DNA of 64,000 bases, taken from NCBI GenBank assembly GCA_017539165.1, contig JAFYHN010000095.1, positions 1-64,000 on the forward strand, in the 5' to 3' direction. Every line of letters starts with the position of its first letter. Within the stretch, counting starts at the first letter, position 1. The notes beneath the pieces were generated by a model that was not told the DNA's origin, did not search any database, and was given only the letters and a program-made list of their open reading frames with translations. Below, in pieces: positions 9,301 through 17,892 of this stretch. Source of the DNA: Eubacterium sp. (GTDB lineage Bacteria > Bacillota > Clostridia > Lachnospirales > Lachnospiraceae). The translations under genes and the position numbers were made by a program.

Positions 9301-9815
9301 ATAGCATTGCTAAAGATAAAGTTACTCTTGATTGGACTAATGCAGCAGGAGCAAAGCGTTATGTGATATATGGAGGTGTAGTTGGAAAGAAAACTACATA
9401 TAACAAGCTGGGAACAACTAAGAGAACTACATTTAAAGTGAAGAAACTAAAGAGTGGTAAGAACTATGCATTTATCGTAGTAGCTTATGATAAGAACGGA
9501 AAGATGATAAGTGCGTCAAAGACTGTCAGAGGATATACAAAGGGCGGAAAGTATACCAATGTTAAGAAGATAAAAGTAGAAAAGAGCAAAATAGTTCTTA
9601 AGAAAGGTAAGAAAGCTGCTATCAAAGCTGATATCGTTAAGGCAGACAGAAAACTTAAGATAAATAATTCTAATCTTAAATATGTGAGTTCAGATGAGTC
9701 TGTTGTATCAGTTAATTCAAAAGGACAGGTTACCGCCAAGAAAAAAGGTAAGGCAGTTATCACTGTATATGCAGAGAATGGTGTGAATGCAAAGGTTACT
9801 GTTGTTGTAAAATAA
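6342..9815 (+). CDS. Secreted multidomain endo-1,4-beta-xylanase (GH10) with CBM9-like, Fn3 and Big2 modules
   Basis: 1157 residues. Signal peptide (MVKRFKRF, hydrophobic core, AQA). An N-terminal beta-rich module at about 50-185 is probably carbohydrate-binding. GH10 catalytic domain at about 200-590, with the acid/base Glu365 in the DVVNEAC motif, the nucleophile Glu488 in VTELDV, plus HVLTWHSQTP and FTVWG motifs. A CBM9-like module lies at about 723-912 (starting near KIDGVKEEIW), followed by a Pro/Asp/Lys linker at about 915-950, an Fn3-like domain at about 980-1065 and a Big2 (bacterial Ig-like) domain to the end. The protein would cleave xylan outside the cell. There is no sortase motif or S-layer domain, so how it is retained, if at all, is unclear. 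AGAAGGAGG precedes the start. Confidence 0.93.
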   Translation: MVKRFKRFVVAGLVASMVMSSLMGGIGTVVNAQAEESSDTHTETDPKEHTETDPVKGYENGEYTFGFDRLELAALSDGAEVEVKNDGSAVLHFTKQYAQAYYKLPEGMNPRRVSKIEFRDADTSNFSVKVQPTPGDDSLADIGGVTYGNNILNIQGLEFGYFAAMCLDSSGDYSVTSVVITIVDELPPEEEKDVQLDIPNLKDTVASADGIGTDAYVGTCIGNGSMKDEKLITLVKKHFNAVTLENELKPESLLNGVNESLVEDEEFGLVPKALNFTVPDSMLDTILKWNEEDGVDIKVRGHVLTWHSQTPTWFFRDGYKKDGEYVSPEVMTKRQEWYIKNVLVHYFGDDSKYKDLFYGFDVVNEACSDSTGTYRSKGENSEWAAIYGTGSKDDAPDYILNAFRFANKYAPETLELYYNDYNDCQLNKVSAIEKLLKSVKSHENDELPTRITGFGMQGHHEIDMPSKRQITECAARYGAIVDKVQVTELDVKSSKGYDGSKAAQEAEYTKMGHRYKDIYEAYLDADAMDDFDVNGFTVWGTTDKVSWLNEFNGAGGGADGRPQCPLLFDGSYQAKPAFWGIVDASKLDMYINTVDIIETNDGSFDNGNTYSFNEEKLKVEFTPVWNKESLKFNIKVSGVALASDDIVTVYYAASDDDIKSVEVKGSDFVKGSAIVTVPGTFSALDKVRFDVVAKVGDDLKAAYNDKNSDQAVGSKYFASATLKPYACIKNGTAKIDGVKEEIWNDVETVPLTINLGVPLTTKAEAKLLWDENNLYVYMDVKDAMLDKNPKDAWHQDSIEVFIDENNGKTASYEDDDKQFRINFDNEQSFGSQQYTEGYIESVAVINKDGYSVEAAFKWTNVKVKAGDKIGLELQINDANGKSERDGTLSWYDMSGNGYQNTSVFGTATLSAEKASGNCDSGKPDGPKPGDDRKPDDKPDVGKDDDLKDITKVSKGDAEVSVNKLITSTTTDKDIKGSSYKTLRLYIDSIAKDKVTLDWTNAAGAKRYVIYGGVVGKKTTYNKLGTTKRTTFKVKKLKSGKNYAFIVVAYDKNGKMISASKTVRGYTKGGKYTNVKKIKVEKSKIVLKKGKKAAIKADIVKADRKLKINNSNLKYVSSDESVVSVNSKGQVTAKKKGKAVITVYAENGVNAKVTVVVK

Positions 9816-9834
9816 AAATATTGATTATGTGTTT

Positions 9835-9871
9835 AAATCAGGGCGGGAGCCAGTCTCTTGTCCTGATTTTT
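9835..9871 (+). terminator. Terminator after the xylanase gene
   Basis: AAATCAGG/CCTGATTT hairpin running into TTTTTA. Confidence 0.75.
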
Positions 9872-9936
9872 ACATATATGTATTTCGATTCTTAAAAATC
9901 CACTTTTTTTATTAAAAAAATAAAAAAAACTCTTGT

Positions 9937-9964
9937 TTGACTATTAAAAATAAAGTAATATAGT
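9937..9964 (+). promoter_or_regulatory. Promoter for carAB
   Basis: TTGACT (9937-9942), 16 bases, then TATAGT (9959-9964), about 75 bases before the chosen carA start. I see no PyrR-type attenuator. Confidence 0.6.
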
Positions 9965-10039
9965 GCAAATGGTTACTAAAAGATATGTATGATGGCCAAC
10001 TGTGCATTGATGGAAAAAGTTGGAAATGGAGAAAATGTT

Positions 10040-11128
10040 ATGAACACATTTAACAAGAAACTGGTGTTTGAAGATGGAACAGAATATCTCGGATATGGCT
10101 TTGGCGCCGATAGAGATGCAGTATGTGAGATTGTTTTCAATACTTCAATGGCCGGTTATCAGGAGATCGTTTCTGATCCGTCATATACGGACCAGGCAAT
10201 AGTTATGTCCTATCCTCTTATAGGTAATTATGGAATAACTGATGAAGACTTTGAGAGCAAGATGTTAAATCTGGGAGCTCTTATAGTAAGAGAGGTGAAT
10301 GAATTCCCTTCAAACTTCAGATTCACAAGAACTCTTTCAGAGCTTCTTGAAGAAAATGATGTACCGGGAATATATGGTGTTGATACAAGAAAACTTGTAC
10401 GAAGCATCAGAGATATCGGATCCAGAAAAGTTCTGATAACAGGGATAGAAACTAGTACGGAAGAAGGCATTTCCATATTAAAGAATACTGAACTCAGACA
10501 TGATGCTGTACAGAGATGCAGCTGCAAGAAGAGATGGTATGCAAGAACAACTAATCCTAAGTTTAACGTAGTTGCTATAGACTGCGGAATGAAAATGAAT
10601 ATCGTAAGAGAACTTAATCGTCATGGATGCAATGTGACGGTTGTTCCATATAATACATCTAATGAAGAGATTATGGCTATGAATCCGGATGGAGTTTTCA
10701 TATCCAACGGCCCTGGAGATCCTGAGGACGTCAAGGAAGTTATTGAAACTCTTAAGAACATCAAGGGAAAAGTTCCTATGTTCGGTATCTGTTTGGGACA
10801 TCAGCTCATAGCTCTTTCTTATGGTGCAAAGACATATAAACTGAAGTTCGGTCATAGAGGAGGAAACCATCCGGTTAAAGACCTGAAGACTGGAAAGATT
10901 GAGATAACAAGTCAGAATCACAGTTATGCTGTAGATGACAAGACTGTAGCTGGAACCGGACTTGAAGTATCACATATAAATCTACTGGACAATACTGTGG
11001 AAGGACTCTGTTCTGAAAAGGATAAAGTATTCTCGGTGCAGTACCATCCGGAGAGTGCTCCAGGACCACAGGACAGTACATATTTGTTCGACAGGTTCAT
11101 AAAGAACATGTCTGGTAATAAACAGTAA
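10040..11128 (+). CDS. carA: Carbamoyl-phosphate synthase small (glutaminase) subunit
   Basis: 362 residues. Hydrolyses glutamine and channels ammonia to CarB to make carbamoyl phosphate for arginine and pyrimidines. The N-terminal CPSase small-chain domain has the usual FNTSMAGYQEI and SYTDQAI stretches. The C-terminal class I glutamine amidotransferase has the nucleophile Cys in FGICLGHQ and the HPES histidine-glutamate pair (VQYHPESAPGP). The start at 10040 begins MNTFNKKLVFEDG, the normal N-terminus, with GGAG a few bases upstream; the open frame itself runs back to 9989. carB follows after 18 bases in the same operon. Confidence 0.97.
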   Translation: MNTFNKKLVFEDGTEYLGYGFGADRDAVCEIVFNTSMAGYQEIVSDPSYTDQAIVMSYPLIGNYGITDEDFESKMLNLGALIVREVNEFPSNFRFTRTLSELLEENDVPGIYGVDTRKLVRSIRDIGSRKVLITGIETSTEEGISILKNTELRHDAVQRCSCKKRWYARTTNPKFNVVAIDCGMKMNIVRELNRHGCNVTVVPYNTSNEEIMAMNPDGVFISNGPGDPEDVKEVIETLKNIKGKVPMFGICLGHQLIALSYGAKTYKLKFGHRGGNHPVKDLKTGKIEITSQNHSYAVDDKTVAGTGLEVSHINLLDNTVEGLCSEKDKVFSVQYHPESAPGPQDSTYLFDRFIKNMSGNKQ

Positions 11129-11146
11129 GGACCGGAGGGAAGAATA

Positions 11147-14100
11147 ATGCCAAAGAGAAAAGATTTACACAAAATACTTGTTATTGGATCCGGCCCTATT
11201 GTTATAGGCCAGGCGGCAGAGTTTGACTACGCCGGAACACAGGCGTGCCTCGCTCTTAAGGAGGAAGGTTACGAAGTAATCCTTGCTAATTCAAACCCTG
11301 CAACAATCATGACTGATACAATGATCGCAGATAAAGTTTATATGGAGCCGCTTACACTTGAATATCTGGCTCGTATATGCCGTTATGAGAGACCGGATGC
11401 TATAGTTCCAGGAATCGGTGGCCAGACAGGACTTAACCTTGCCATGCAGCTTAATGACAAGGGCGTTCTAGAAGAGTGTGAGATAGAACTTCTTGGAACT
11501 GATGCTGCAAGTATCAAGTGTGCAGAAGATAGAGAAGAGTTCAAAGAGCTTTGTGAAAAACTCGGTGAGCCGGTTGTGCCATCAGAGATTACATATACTA
11601 TAGAAGAAGGTCTTGCTGCAGCAGAGAAGATCGGTTATCCGGTCATCCTCAGACCTGCATTTACTCTGGGAGGAACCGGTGGTGGATTCGCCGATGATCC
11701 AGAGCAGATGACTGAAATGATGAAGAATGCCCTTGCCCTTTCACCTGTACATCAGGTACTTGTTGAGAAGAGTATAAAGGGTTACAAAGAGATAGAATAC
11801 GAAGTAATGAGGGATGCAAATGACACAGCCCTCGTAGTCTGCAACATGGAGAACCTTGACCCGGTAGGTATTCATACAGGTGATTCTATAGTAGTTGCTC
11901 CAAGCCAGACTCTTACTAATAAGGAGTATCATATGCTCCGAGACAGCGCTCTCAGGATCATCAGAGCCCTCGGCGTTAAGGGTGGATGTAACTGTCAGTT
12001 TGCGCTGGATCCTCAGTCATTTAATTACTATGTTATCGAGGTTAATCCTCGTGTATCAAGATCATCAGCACTTGCTTCGAAGGCCAGCGGTTATCCTATC
12101 GCACGTGTATCTGCAAAGATTGCTGTAGGAATGAATCTTGATGAGATCAAGCTGGCTAATACACCTGCATGCTTCGAGCCTGCACTTGATTATATAGTAA
12201 CAAAGATGCCTAGATTCCCATTTGACAAGTTTACTCTTGCTTCAAATGTACTCTCTACTCAGATGAAAGCAACAGGTGAAACTATGTCTGTTGGACGTAC
12301 AGCTGAGGAGAGCTTACTTAAGGCTATCAGATCACTGGAAGATGGAAAGAATCACATCCATCTTGCTAAGTTCGATGTGAAGAATCTCTCAGATAAACCA
12401 GAACCTGAGAATAAGAAAGAAGCTATTGATAAGCTTCTTAAATATATCGAAGACGGAACAGATGACAGAATCTATGCTCTTTCACAGCTTATATGGCTGG
12501 GCGTGGATCTTCAGGTTATTTACACACGTACAGGAATCGATATGTTCTTCCTTGATAAGATCAAGAACATAGTTGATTTTGAGAAGAAGCTGGAAAAGGT
12601 TGAGAAACTCGACAGAGATACTCTGTACGAAGCGAAGAAGATGGGCTTCTCAGATTCATACATTGCAGAGCTTACTAACCAGACTGAGGAAGAAGTTTGG
12701 AAGCTTAGAAAGAGTTTTGATATAAAGCCGGTTTATAAGATGATCGATACTTGCGCAAGCGAGTTTGAAAGCTATGTACCATATTTCTACTCAACATATG
12801 AAGATGAAAATGAGTCCATAGTATCAGATAAGAAGAAGATCATAGTTCTTGGTTCAGGACCTATCAGAATCGGACAGGGTGTTGAGTTCGATTACTCAAC
12901 AGTTCATGCTGTTAGAACTATCCATGAGATGGGTTACGAGGCTATCGTTATAAACAATAACCCTGAGACAGTTTCGACTGATTATACAACAGCAGATAAG
13001 CTGTACTTCGAGCCACTTACAGTTGAGGATATCATGAATATCATTGACTTAGAGCAGCCAGAGGGTGTTATCACTTCTCTTGGAGGCCAGACTGCAGTAA
13101 ATCTTGCTGAACCACTTGAGGCAAGAGGGGTTAAGATCATAGGTACAAGCTGTGAGGCTATCTTCAGAGCAGAAGACAGAGATGCATTTGAAAATGTCAT
13201 CCAGAGCCTTGATATCCCTCATCCAAAGGGAGTTGCAGTTACAGATATTGAAAGCGGAGTTAAGGCTGCTGAGAATATCGGTTATCCTGTTCTTGTTCGT
13301 CCAAGTTTCGTACTTGGTGGACGTGCTATGGAGATCGTTTCTAATGAAGAGATGCTCAGACATTATCTTAAGACTGCCGTTGAAGTAGATGAAGACAGAC
13401 CAGTACTTGTAGATAAATATATCGTTGGTAAAGAAGTTGAGGTTGACGCTATCTGTGATGGAACAGAAGTATTCCTTCCTGGAATAATGGAGCTCGTAGA
13501 GAGAACCGGTGTTCACTCTGGAGACAGTACAAGTGTTTATCCTCCTTACTCAATCTCAGAGAAGGTTAAGGAGACAATCACAGAGTATACAACAAAACTT
13601 GGTATCGGAATCGGTATTGTTGGTCTTTTCAACATACAGTTTATCGTTGATAAGGATGACAACGTATATATCATAGAGGTTAATCCGAGAGCTTCACGAA
13701 GCGTTCCGTTCCTTTCTAAGTCAACAGGATACACACTTGTTGATATAGCTACAAAGGTTATGCTTGGACAGAGCCTGAAGGAACAGGGATACACAGGTAT
13801 CGCTGAAGAAGGTGGAGCTAAGAAGCTTGCTACTATAGAAGCTGGCGAAGAGTACAAGAAGTTCTGGTATGTAAAAGCACCTGCGTTCTCATTTGCAAAG
13901 CTTAATGGAATGGATCCATATCTTTCACCTGAGATGAAGTCAACAGGTGAGGCTATAGGTTATGACAAGAGTCTTAAGAGAGCATTTTATAAAGCTCTTC
14001 AGGCTTCCGGAATCAAGATGAAAGAGTATGGAACTGTAATGGTTACTCTTGCTGATGAGGATAAGGAAGAAGCACTTCCACTTGTTAAGAGATTCTATGA

Positions 14101-14404
14101 GCTTGGATTCAACATTGAAGCTACAGTCGGAACAGGTGAGTTTCTCAAAGAGCACGGAATCAGAACAAGAATCAGAGGAAAGCTCAGTGACGGAAGTGAT
14201 GAGGTTCTTCGTTCTATCGAGGCCGGATATGTAAGCTATATCATCAATACAAGAGCAATCCTTTCAGGCATTCATTATGAAGATGGAGCGGAGATCAGAA
14301 GATGTGCTATCATGAACGGAGTTACAATCTTCACATCTCTGGATACTGTCAGAATCCTTCTGGATGTTCTTGAAGAAATCACACCAAGGATAGCGACAAT
14401 CTAA
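11147..14404 (+). CDS. carB: Carbamoyl-phosphate synthase large subunit
   Basis: 1085 residues, the normal full length. Two homologous halves each carry an ATP-grasp domain: the first begins with [20 protein letters not shown], the second near residue 560 with the parallel [19 protein letters not shown]. An oligomerisation segment lies between them, and a C-terminal MGS-like allosteric domain follows from about residue 935. It uses bicarbonate, ammonia from CarA and two ATP. A strong ribosome site (CCGGAGGGAAG) precedes the ATG. Arginine genes occur about 20 kb downstream but in separate units. Confidence 0.98.
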   Translation: MPKRKDLHKILVIGSGPIVIGQAAEFDYAGTQACLALKEEGYEVILANSNPATIMTDTMIADKVYMEPLTLEYLARICRYERPDAIVPGIGGQTGLNLAMQLNDKGVLEECEIELLGTDAASIKCAEDREEFKELCEKLGEPVVPSEITYTIEEGLAAAEKIGYPVILRPAFTLGGTGGGFADDPEQMTEMMKNALALSPVHQVLVEKSIKGYKEIEYEVMRDANDTALVVCNMENLDPVGIHTGDSIVVAPSQTLTNKEYHMLRDSALRIIRALGVKGGCNCQFALDPQSFNYYVIEVNPRVSRSSALASKASGYPIARVSAKIAVGMNLDEIKLANTPACFEPALDYIVTKMPRFPFDKFTLASNVLSTQMKATGETMSVGRTAEESLLKAIRSLEDGKNHIHLAKFDVKNLSDKPEPENKKEAIDKLLKYIEDGTDDRIYALSQLIWLGVDLQVIYTRTGIDMFFLDKIKNIVDFEKKLEKVEKLDRDTLYEAKKMGFSDSYIAELTNQTEEEVWKLRKSFDIKPVYKMIDTCASEFESYVPYFYSTYEDENESIVSDKKKIIVLGSGPIRIGQGVEFDYSTVHAVRTIHEMGYEAIVINNNPETVSTDYTTADKLYFEPLTVEDIMNIIDLEQPEGVITSLGGQTAVNLAEPLEARGVKIIGTSCEAIFRAEDRDAFENVIQSLDIPHPKGVAVTDIESGVKAAENIGYPVLVRPSFVLGGRAMEIVSNEEMLRHYLKTAVEVDEDRPVLVDKYIVGKEVEVDAICDGTEVFLPGIMELVERTGVHSGDSTSVYPPYSISEKVKETITEYTTKLGIGIGIVGLFNIQFIVDKDDNVYIIEVNPRASRSVPFLSKSTGYTLVDIATKVMLGQSLKEQGYTGIAEEGGAKKLATIEAGEEYKKFWYVKAPAFSFAKLNGMDPYLSPEMKSTGEAIGYDKSLKRAFYKALQASGIKMKEYGTVMVTLADEDKEEALPLVKRFYELGFNIEATVGTGEFLKEHGIRTRIRGKLSDGSDEVLRSIEAGYVSYIINTRAILSGIHYEDGAEIRRCAIMNGVTIFTSLDTVRILLDVLEEITPRIATI

Positions 14405-14430
14405 TATTTCATAGTTGATCAGTTGATTTT

Positions 14431-14467
14431 TGAGTTAGATCCTTTAAAGGGTCTAACTCATTTTTTT
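14431..14467 (+). terminator. carAB terminator
   Basis: TGAGTTAGA.CC / GG.TCTAACTCA hairpin followed by TTTTTTT. Repeat copy R2 begins at the end of the T run. Confidence 0.9.
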
Positions 14468-14596
14468 GTAATAGTAGGAAACTACGTTTCTTATTACATA
14501 AAAAACGTTCCGTTAAGGATGCGTCTGGGTGCACTCAGTAAATAGTTGCCGCTGGCAACGCGCGCTTCGCACGGAGAGTGTCGCAAGCGACAATCC
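14468..14596 (+). repeat. Dispersed structured repeat R, copy 2
   Basis: Same order of stems as R1 and R3 with many substitutions: GTTGCC/GGCAAC instead of GTTGC/GCAAC, GTTCCG replacing GCTCCG as a G-U-tolerant change, and an imperfect last hairpin (GAGTGTC/GACAATC). It lies directly after the carAB terminator. Confidence 0.85.
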
Positions 14597-14899
14597 TTGT
14601 ACATTGTAACTTATGTCTTTCGGTGTAGCTTAATTGGAAAATGCTAAAAAATAGAGAAAAAATCATAGCCTCAAAGATATTTCGTATGTGCGAAGTTAGT
14701 CGTTGACATGTATGTTAGATATAATATATTATTCTTATTGTAGCAAAATAATGCTTGTTGTATTAAAAAAATTAATATTTTAAAGGTATCGTGTGAGTGT
14801 AAATGTAAATCTACACTCACACGATTCTGTAGACAAAGTTTATAGTCTGTATCAATATAATTTACTATTATCAACTAAAAATAAAAAGGCATTCTTGGT
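14597..14899 (+). other. AT-rich gap at the left edge of the peptide island
   Basis: No credible gene. Contents: a short tRNA D-arm-like string near 14622-14645 (too short to be a tRNA), a possible promoter TTGACA with TATATT 16 bases downstream (from about 14704), and the perfect hairpin at 14788-14825 listed separately. Base composition drops sharply here compared with carB. Confidence 0.6.
14788..14825. promoter_or_regulatory. Perfect 14-bp hairpin upstream of the maturase gene
   Basis: ATCGTGTGAGTGTA pairs with its reverse complement across a 10-base loop. No T run follows, so it is not a normal terminator. It may be an operator, an mRNA leader structure or the scar of a mobile palindrome. 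Confidence 0.6.
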
Positions 14900-16095
14900 A
14901 TGAAAAAAAATTATTTGGATTTTAAAACCGTAAATGGAAATCAATATGTATATGATGCTAATACAGGATGCGTGATTGCATGTGACGAAATAATGACAGA
15001 ATGTATTAGTTTGCTTGAAACAAATTCATTTCATGAAGTGAAACAAAAATTGTCAAAAAAGCACCGTAATACAGAAAAAGTGAATAGGGCAATCAGTTTT
15101 ATTGAAACCTTTAGTGATGAATTTAATGGTTTTTATAAGACGGAAAAAATGATAAAAGATGAACAAAAGTATATGACAAAATTCGATCAAGATGAAGTTG
15201 AGATTTGTTTATTTAGATTAGGCATGTTTGGGCAGATTGTTCTAAATATGACGGAAAATTGTAAATGAACTAAGTCGCTGCGCGACGGCCTGCCAAGGTT
15301 GTCTCGCAGCGACTTAGTTCAACTATAATTTATGGAATTAAAAGATTACTTAAGTTGCCCGTAAAAGAAGTTGTAATTTCAGGTGGGAATCCATTTTATA
15401 ATTGGAATTATATAAAAAATGTAATCTCAACTATTAGAGAAAAAAGCAGACATCAAAAGATTACATTAATTTCAAATATATTGAGTTTTGATAAGGAAAA
15501 AATAGAATTATTAAATCAACAAAAAGTAAATTTGATTATTACACTAACAGATGTTGAAAAAAGTATAGACGTAAATAAAATTACTAGATATTTGAAAGAA
15601 ATTGGTATTAGATATACATATAATATAATCGAAAATAAAGGGTCTAGAGAATTTTTTAAAAAAATAAAAGAAACGTTTGAAAAAAATGATATCCGAGACT
15701 TTAATATTGTGGAGGCTGTAGATTTTAACGATACACCGGTATATTTGGATGATTTTAATAAACGAAAGAAATATTGTGCAGATGAAATAATTATTCAAAA
15801 GAATAAAAATAGGTGTTTGTATGGGAATATTGCTATTTGTCTAAACGGAGATGTAAAGATTTGTCCTTCGTGGAATGATAAAATAATCAATTTAAAAAGA
15901 GGCAAAATTAATAAAGTTTTTGAGGATGGAAAGATTTCGAACTATTGGAATATGTCGAAAGATAATATTCCAGTATGTAATAAATGTGCTCTAAAATGGG
16001 CATGTAATGATTGTATGTTGCTTCTTATGAAGTTAAAAGAAAATAATAAGGATGGGAAATATATTTGTGGAAAACAATACTGTATTAGAGATTAA
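14900..16095 (+). pseudogene. Radical SAM/SPASM peptide maturase, interrupted
   Basis: Two open pieces belong to one gene. Piece one (14900-15268, 122 residues) is a PqqD/RRE-like N-terminal domain that ends at Thr-Glu-Asn-Cys-Lys, the first Cys of the radical SAM CX3CX2C motif. Piece two (15355-16095, with the frame readable from 15322) continues with the SGGNP motif and a SPASM domain: C..C pairs around CLNGDVKICP, then VCNKC.., ACNDC and the final CGKQYC. Between them sits a 56-bp palindrome (15266-15321). Removing exactly 56 bp joins the frames without a stop, but the second and third cluster cysteines and about 20 residues are absent, so the enzyme should be dead. The N-terminus resembles Cys-rich-peptide maturases of the CcpM type (moderate confidence). 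The 3' end overlaps the ABC ATPase gene. Confidence 0.8.
15266..15321. repeat. 56-bp palindrome inserted in the radical SAM gene
   Basis: 17-bp perfect arms, TGAACTAAGTCGCTGCG and its reverse complement, around a 22-base GC-rich centre. It is much richer in GC than the host gene. It supplies the TGA stop and sits exactly at the FeS-cluster motif. No second copy was found in the window. Confidence 0.85.
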
Positions 16096-16942
16096 CAATC
16101 TCAGAAAAAAATATGGAGAAAAAGAAGTATTAAAAGATGTATCCATTAATATCAGTAAAAATCAAATATATGGTTTACTAGGAGAAAATGGATCGGGAAA
16201 AACAACATTATTAAAGATATTAGCAAACCTTACAGGGAGTAATGGTGGAAAAATATTATTTTACAATAAACATTGTAGAGTGGGACTTGTTTTGGATGAA
16301 AATGGTATATACTCACAATATTCTGTTTGGTTTAATATGGAATTTTTTGCGAGACTTCACGGAATATATAAAAAAGAGTATGTAAAAGAATTTATAAGTT
16401 TAGTTAATCTTGATAAATATGAAAAAACATTGGTTAATAAGCTTTCTAAAGGTTTAAAAAGACGTTTGGTTTTAGCGCGTGCGTTGATGATTAAACCTAA
16501 CTTATTGTTATTAGATGAACCGTTTGATGGCCTTGATATTCAGTCGAAAAACATAATTATTGAATGTCTACAAGATTGGGTAAAAGAAGATGACAATAGT
16601 GCTATATTTGTTTCCCATAATGTTGATGAAATAATAGAACTTTGTGGAACTGTCGGAATTATGAAAGATGGAGAAATTAAATTTCAAGGAAACTCATCAG
16701 ATATTGAACGGATGAAATTTAAACATTTAGAAATTATCACTCATAATGTTGATGCTATTGTGGACATCCTTGTAAACCAAAAATTGAAATTTGAAATAGA
16801 AAAAGACAAGATAGTAATAACTTCTGATGAAGAAGAGGCTAATCAAATTATAGAGAGTATTCAACAAAAACAAATTAGCGTTAGTGAGATATATAAAAAA
16901 TTTATGAGTTTAAAGGAAATATATTTGAAGATTTATGAATGA
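16052..16942 (+). CDS. ABC transporter ATP-binding protein of the peptide island
   Basis: 296 residues. Walker A GENGSGKTT near residue 47, a signature-like LSKGLKRR, Walker B LLLLDEPFDGLD and the H-loop FVSHN. Its C-terminal 80 residues are a non-catalytic extension. The closest style is the CcmA/BcrA-type ATPase of bacteriocin export or self-immunity systems. The start overlaps the end of the maturase gene by 44 bases; an alternative GTG start at 16067 is possible. It overlaps the permease gene by 8 bases, so the three are translationally coupled. Very AT-rich codon use. Confidence 0.9.
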   Translation: MGNIFVENNTVLEINNLRKKYGEKEVLKDVSINISKNQIYGLLGENGSGKTTLLKILANLTGSNGGKILFYNKHCRVGLVLDENGIYSQYSVWFNMEFFARLHGIYKKEYVKEFISLVNLDKYEKTLVNKLSKGLKRRLVLARALMIKPNLLLLDEPFDGLDIQSKNIIIECLQDWVKEDDNSAIFVSHNVDEIIELCGTVGIMKDGEIKFQGNSSDIERMKFKHLEIITHNVDAIVDILVNQKLKFEIEKDKIVITSDEEEANQIIESIQQKQISVSEIYKKFMSLKEIYLKIYE

Positions 16943-17621
16943 GAAAATATTTAAAACTATATTGTGGAAAGAAAATATAATTTTTTTAAAATCATGTTTT
17001 CCGGTCTGTGTATTATATTATGCAATAGAATTATATTTTTATATTAATAATCAGAAAAATAATTTGAGTCTTAATGACGGTTTTTTAGCAACGCAGATTT
17101 TTTCTTTTGTTGCAATAAATATTGCTGTGATAGGATGTCTTATCTCTAGTCTTAACATGGGAATTGATATAAAGGCAAAAATAATGCCGATTTTGCTTGG
17201 GATGACAAAGAAAAAGGAAATAATCTGGTTAGCAAAGGTTGTATATAGTTTTATTGTAGGATTAATATCATCTTTAGTTGGATCGGGCTTGATTATTTAT
17301 TCATATACTACTCAAAGAACTATAGAGGGAAATATAGCTTGTTACTTTGAATATATATTGGCGGGGAGCTTGGTGGGGCTTGCTTTTGTAACAATCAATA
17401 TGTTGTTTACGTGGATAATCAAGTACGAAGTAATAATATTGATTATCTCTTTGATATTACCTGTTGCGTTAATAATGCTTTTAATATTTTTAATAGATTT
17501 AATTCAAAAAATATCACTGACAATTATAGGGATTTTGGCGCTTGTTAGTTTATTATTTGTTGTAGGATCTTTCTTTATAATAGTTAAACTACCTAATTCA
17601 CTATTTGTGGAAAAGGTATAA
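16935..17621 (+). CDS. ABC-2-like membrane permease of the peptide island
   Basis: 228 residues with about six hydrophobic helices and no recognisable enzymatic motif. The order (helix, loop, five helices) fits a small ABC-2 type permease that pairs with the overlapping ATPase gene. By position it would export the downstream Cys-rich peptide or give resistance to it. Family assignment rests mainly on context. AT-rich like its neighbours. Confidence 0.75.
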   Translation: MNEKIFKTILWKENIIFLKSCFPVCVLYYAIELYFYINNQKNNLSLNDGFLATQIFSFVAINIAVIGCLISSLNMGIDIKAKIMPILLGMTKKKEIIWLAKVVYSFIVGLISSLVGSGLIIYSYTTQRTIEGNIACYFEYILAGSLVGLAFVTINMLFTWIIKYEVIILIISLILPVALIMLLIFLIDLIQKISLTIIGILALVSLLFVVGSFFIIVKLPNSLFVEKV

Positions 17622-17650
17622 AAAATATATAGAAGAGGAGGTGAAAAATA

Positions 17651-17812
17651 ATGTCTTGTGGATTCGCTTGTGGATTGGTTTGTGCAGGAGCAGTTGCTTC
17701 GGGATGTGTAGTTGCTTGTGCAATTACAGCTACATTGGGTACTGTAGTTGCATCAGCAGCATCACTAAGTGGAACAGTTGGAGCGGCAGTAAGTGCTAAG
17801 GTTAATGACTAA
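17651..17812 (+). CDS. Cys-rich peptide, candidate sactipeptide/RiPP precursor
   Basis: 53 residues behind a near-perfect AGGAGGTG ribosome site. It is built almost only of Cys, Gly, Ala, Val, Ser and Thr. Cysteines are at 3, 7, 11, 19 and 23, i.e. CX3CX3C followed by CX3C with four-residue periodicity. All Thr (26, 28, 31, 42) and most Ser lie after the last Cys. This is the donor-then-acceptor layout of sactipeptides such as thuricin CD, whose chains also carry CX3CX3C (established knowledge). No charged leader is visible, since the first Cys is residue 3, which is unusual. Linkage to the upstream SPASM maturase and ABC pair is inferred from position. It could instead be an unmodified hydrophobic bacteriocin. 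Confidence 0.7.
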   Translation: MSCGFACGLVCAGAVASGCVVACAITATLGTVVASAASLSGTVGAAVSAKVND

Positions 17813-17836
17813 GCTGTTTTTAGTTTAGTGAGTGTA

Positions 17837-17878
17837 ACAAACCCATAAATATCTCAGTTTGAATATTTATGGGTTTGT
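17837..17878. terminator. 16-bp hairpin after the peptide gene
   Basis: ACAAACCCATAAATAT pairs perfectly with its complement over a 10-base loop. There is no following T run (AACAATGAGG), so it may stabilise or attenuate the mRNA rather than end it. The next gene starts 14 bases later. Confidence 0.6.
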
Positions 17879-17892
17879 AACAATGAGGGAAT

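Noticed and set aside
14622-14645. Short string resembling a tRNA D-arm (GGTGTAGCTTAATTGG) at the island edge
   Set aside because: No anticodon arm, T-arm or acceptor stem follows, and the length is too short to call a tRNA or an attachment site.
15266-15268. TGA followed at once by a strong hairpin in the radical SAM gene: possible selenocysteine codon
   Set aside because: Reading through TGA in the same frame meets a TAA about 20 codons later, the downstream piece is in another frame, and the stem begins at the TGA itself. A palindromic insertion explains it better.
17605-17799. 64-codon Cys/Trp-rich frame overlapping the peptide gene
   Set aside because: It is a shifted reading of the Cys-rich peptide gene, which has the strong AGGAGGTG ribosome site; this frame has none.
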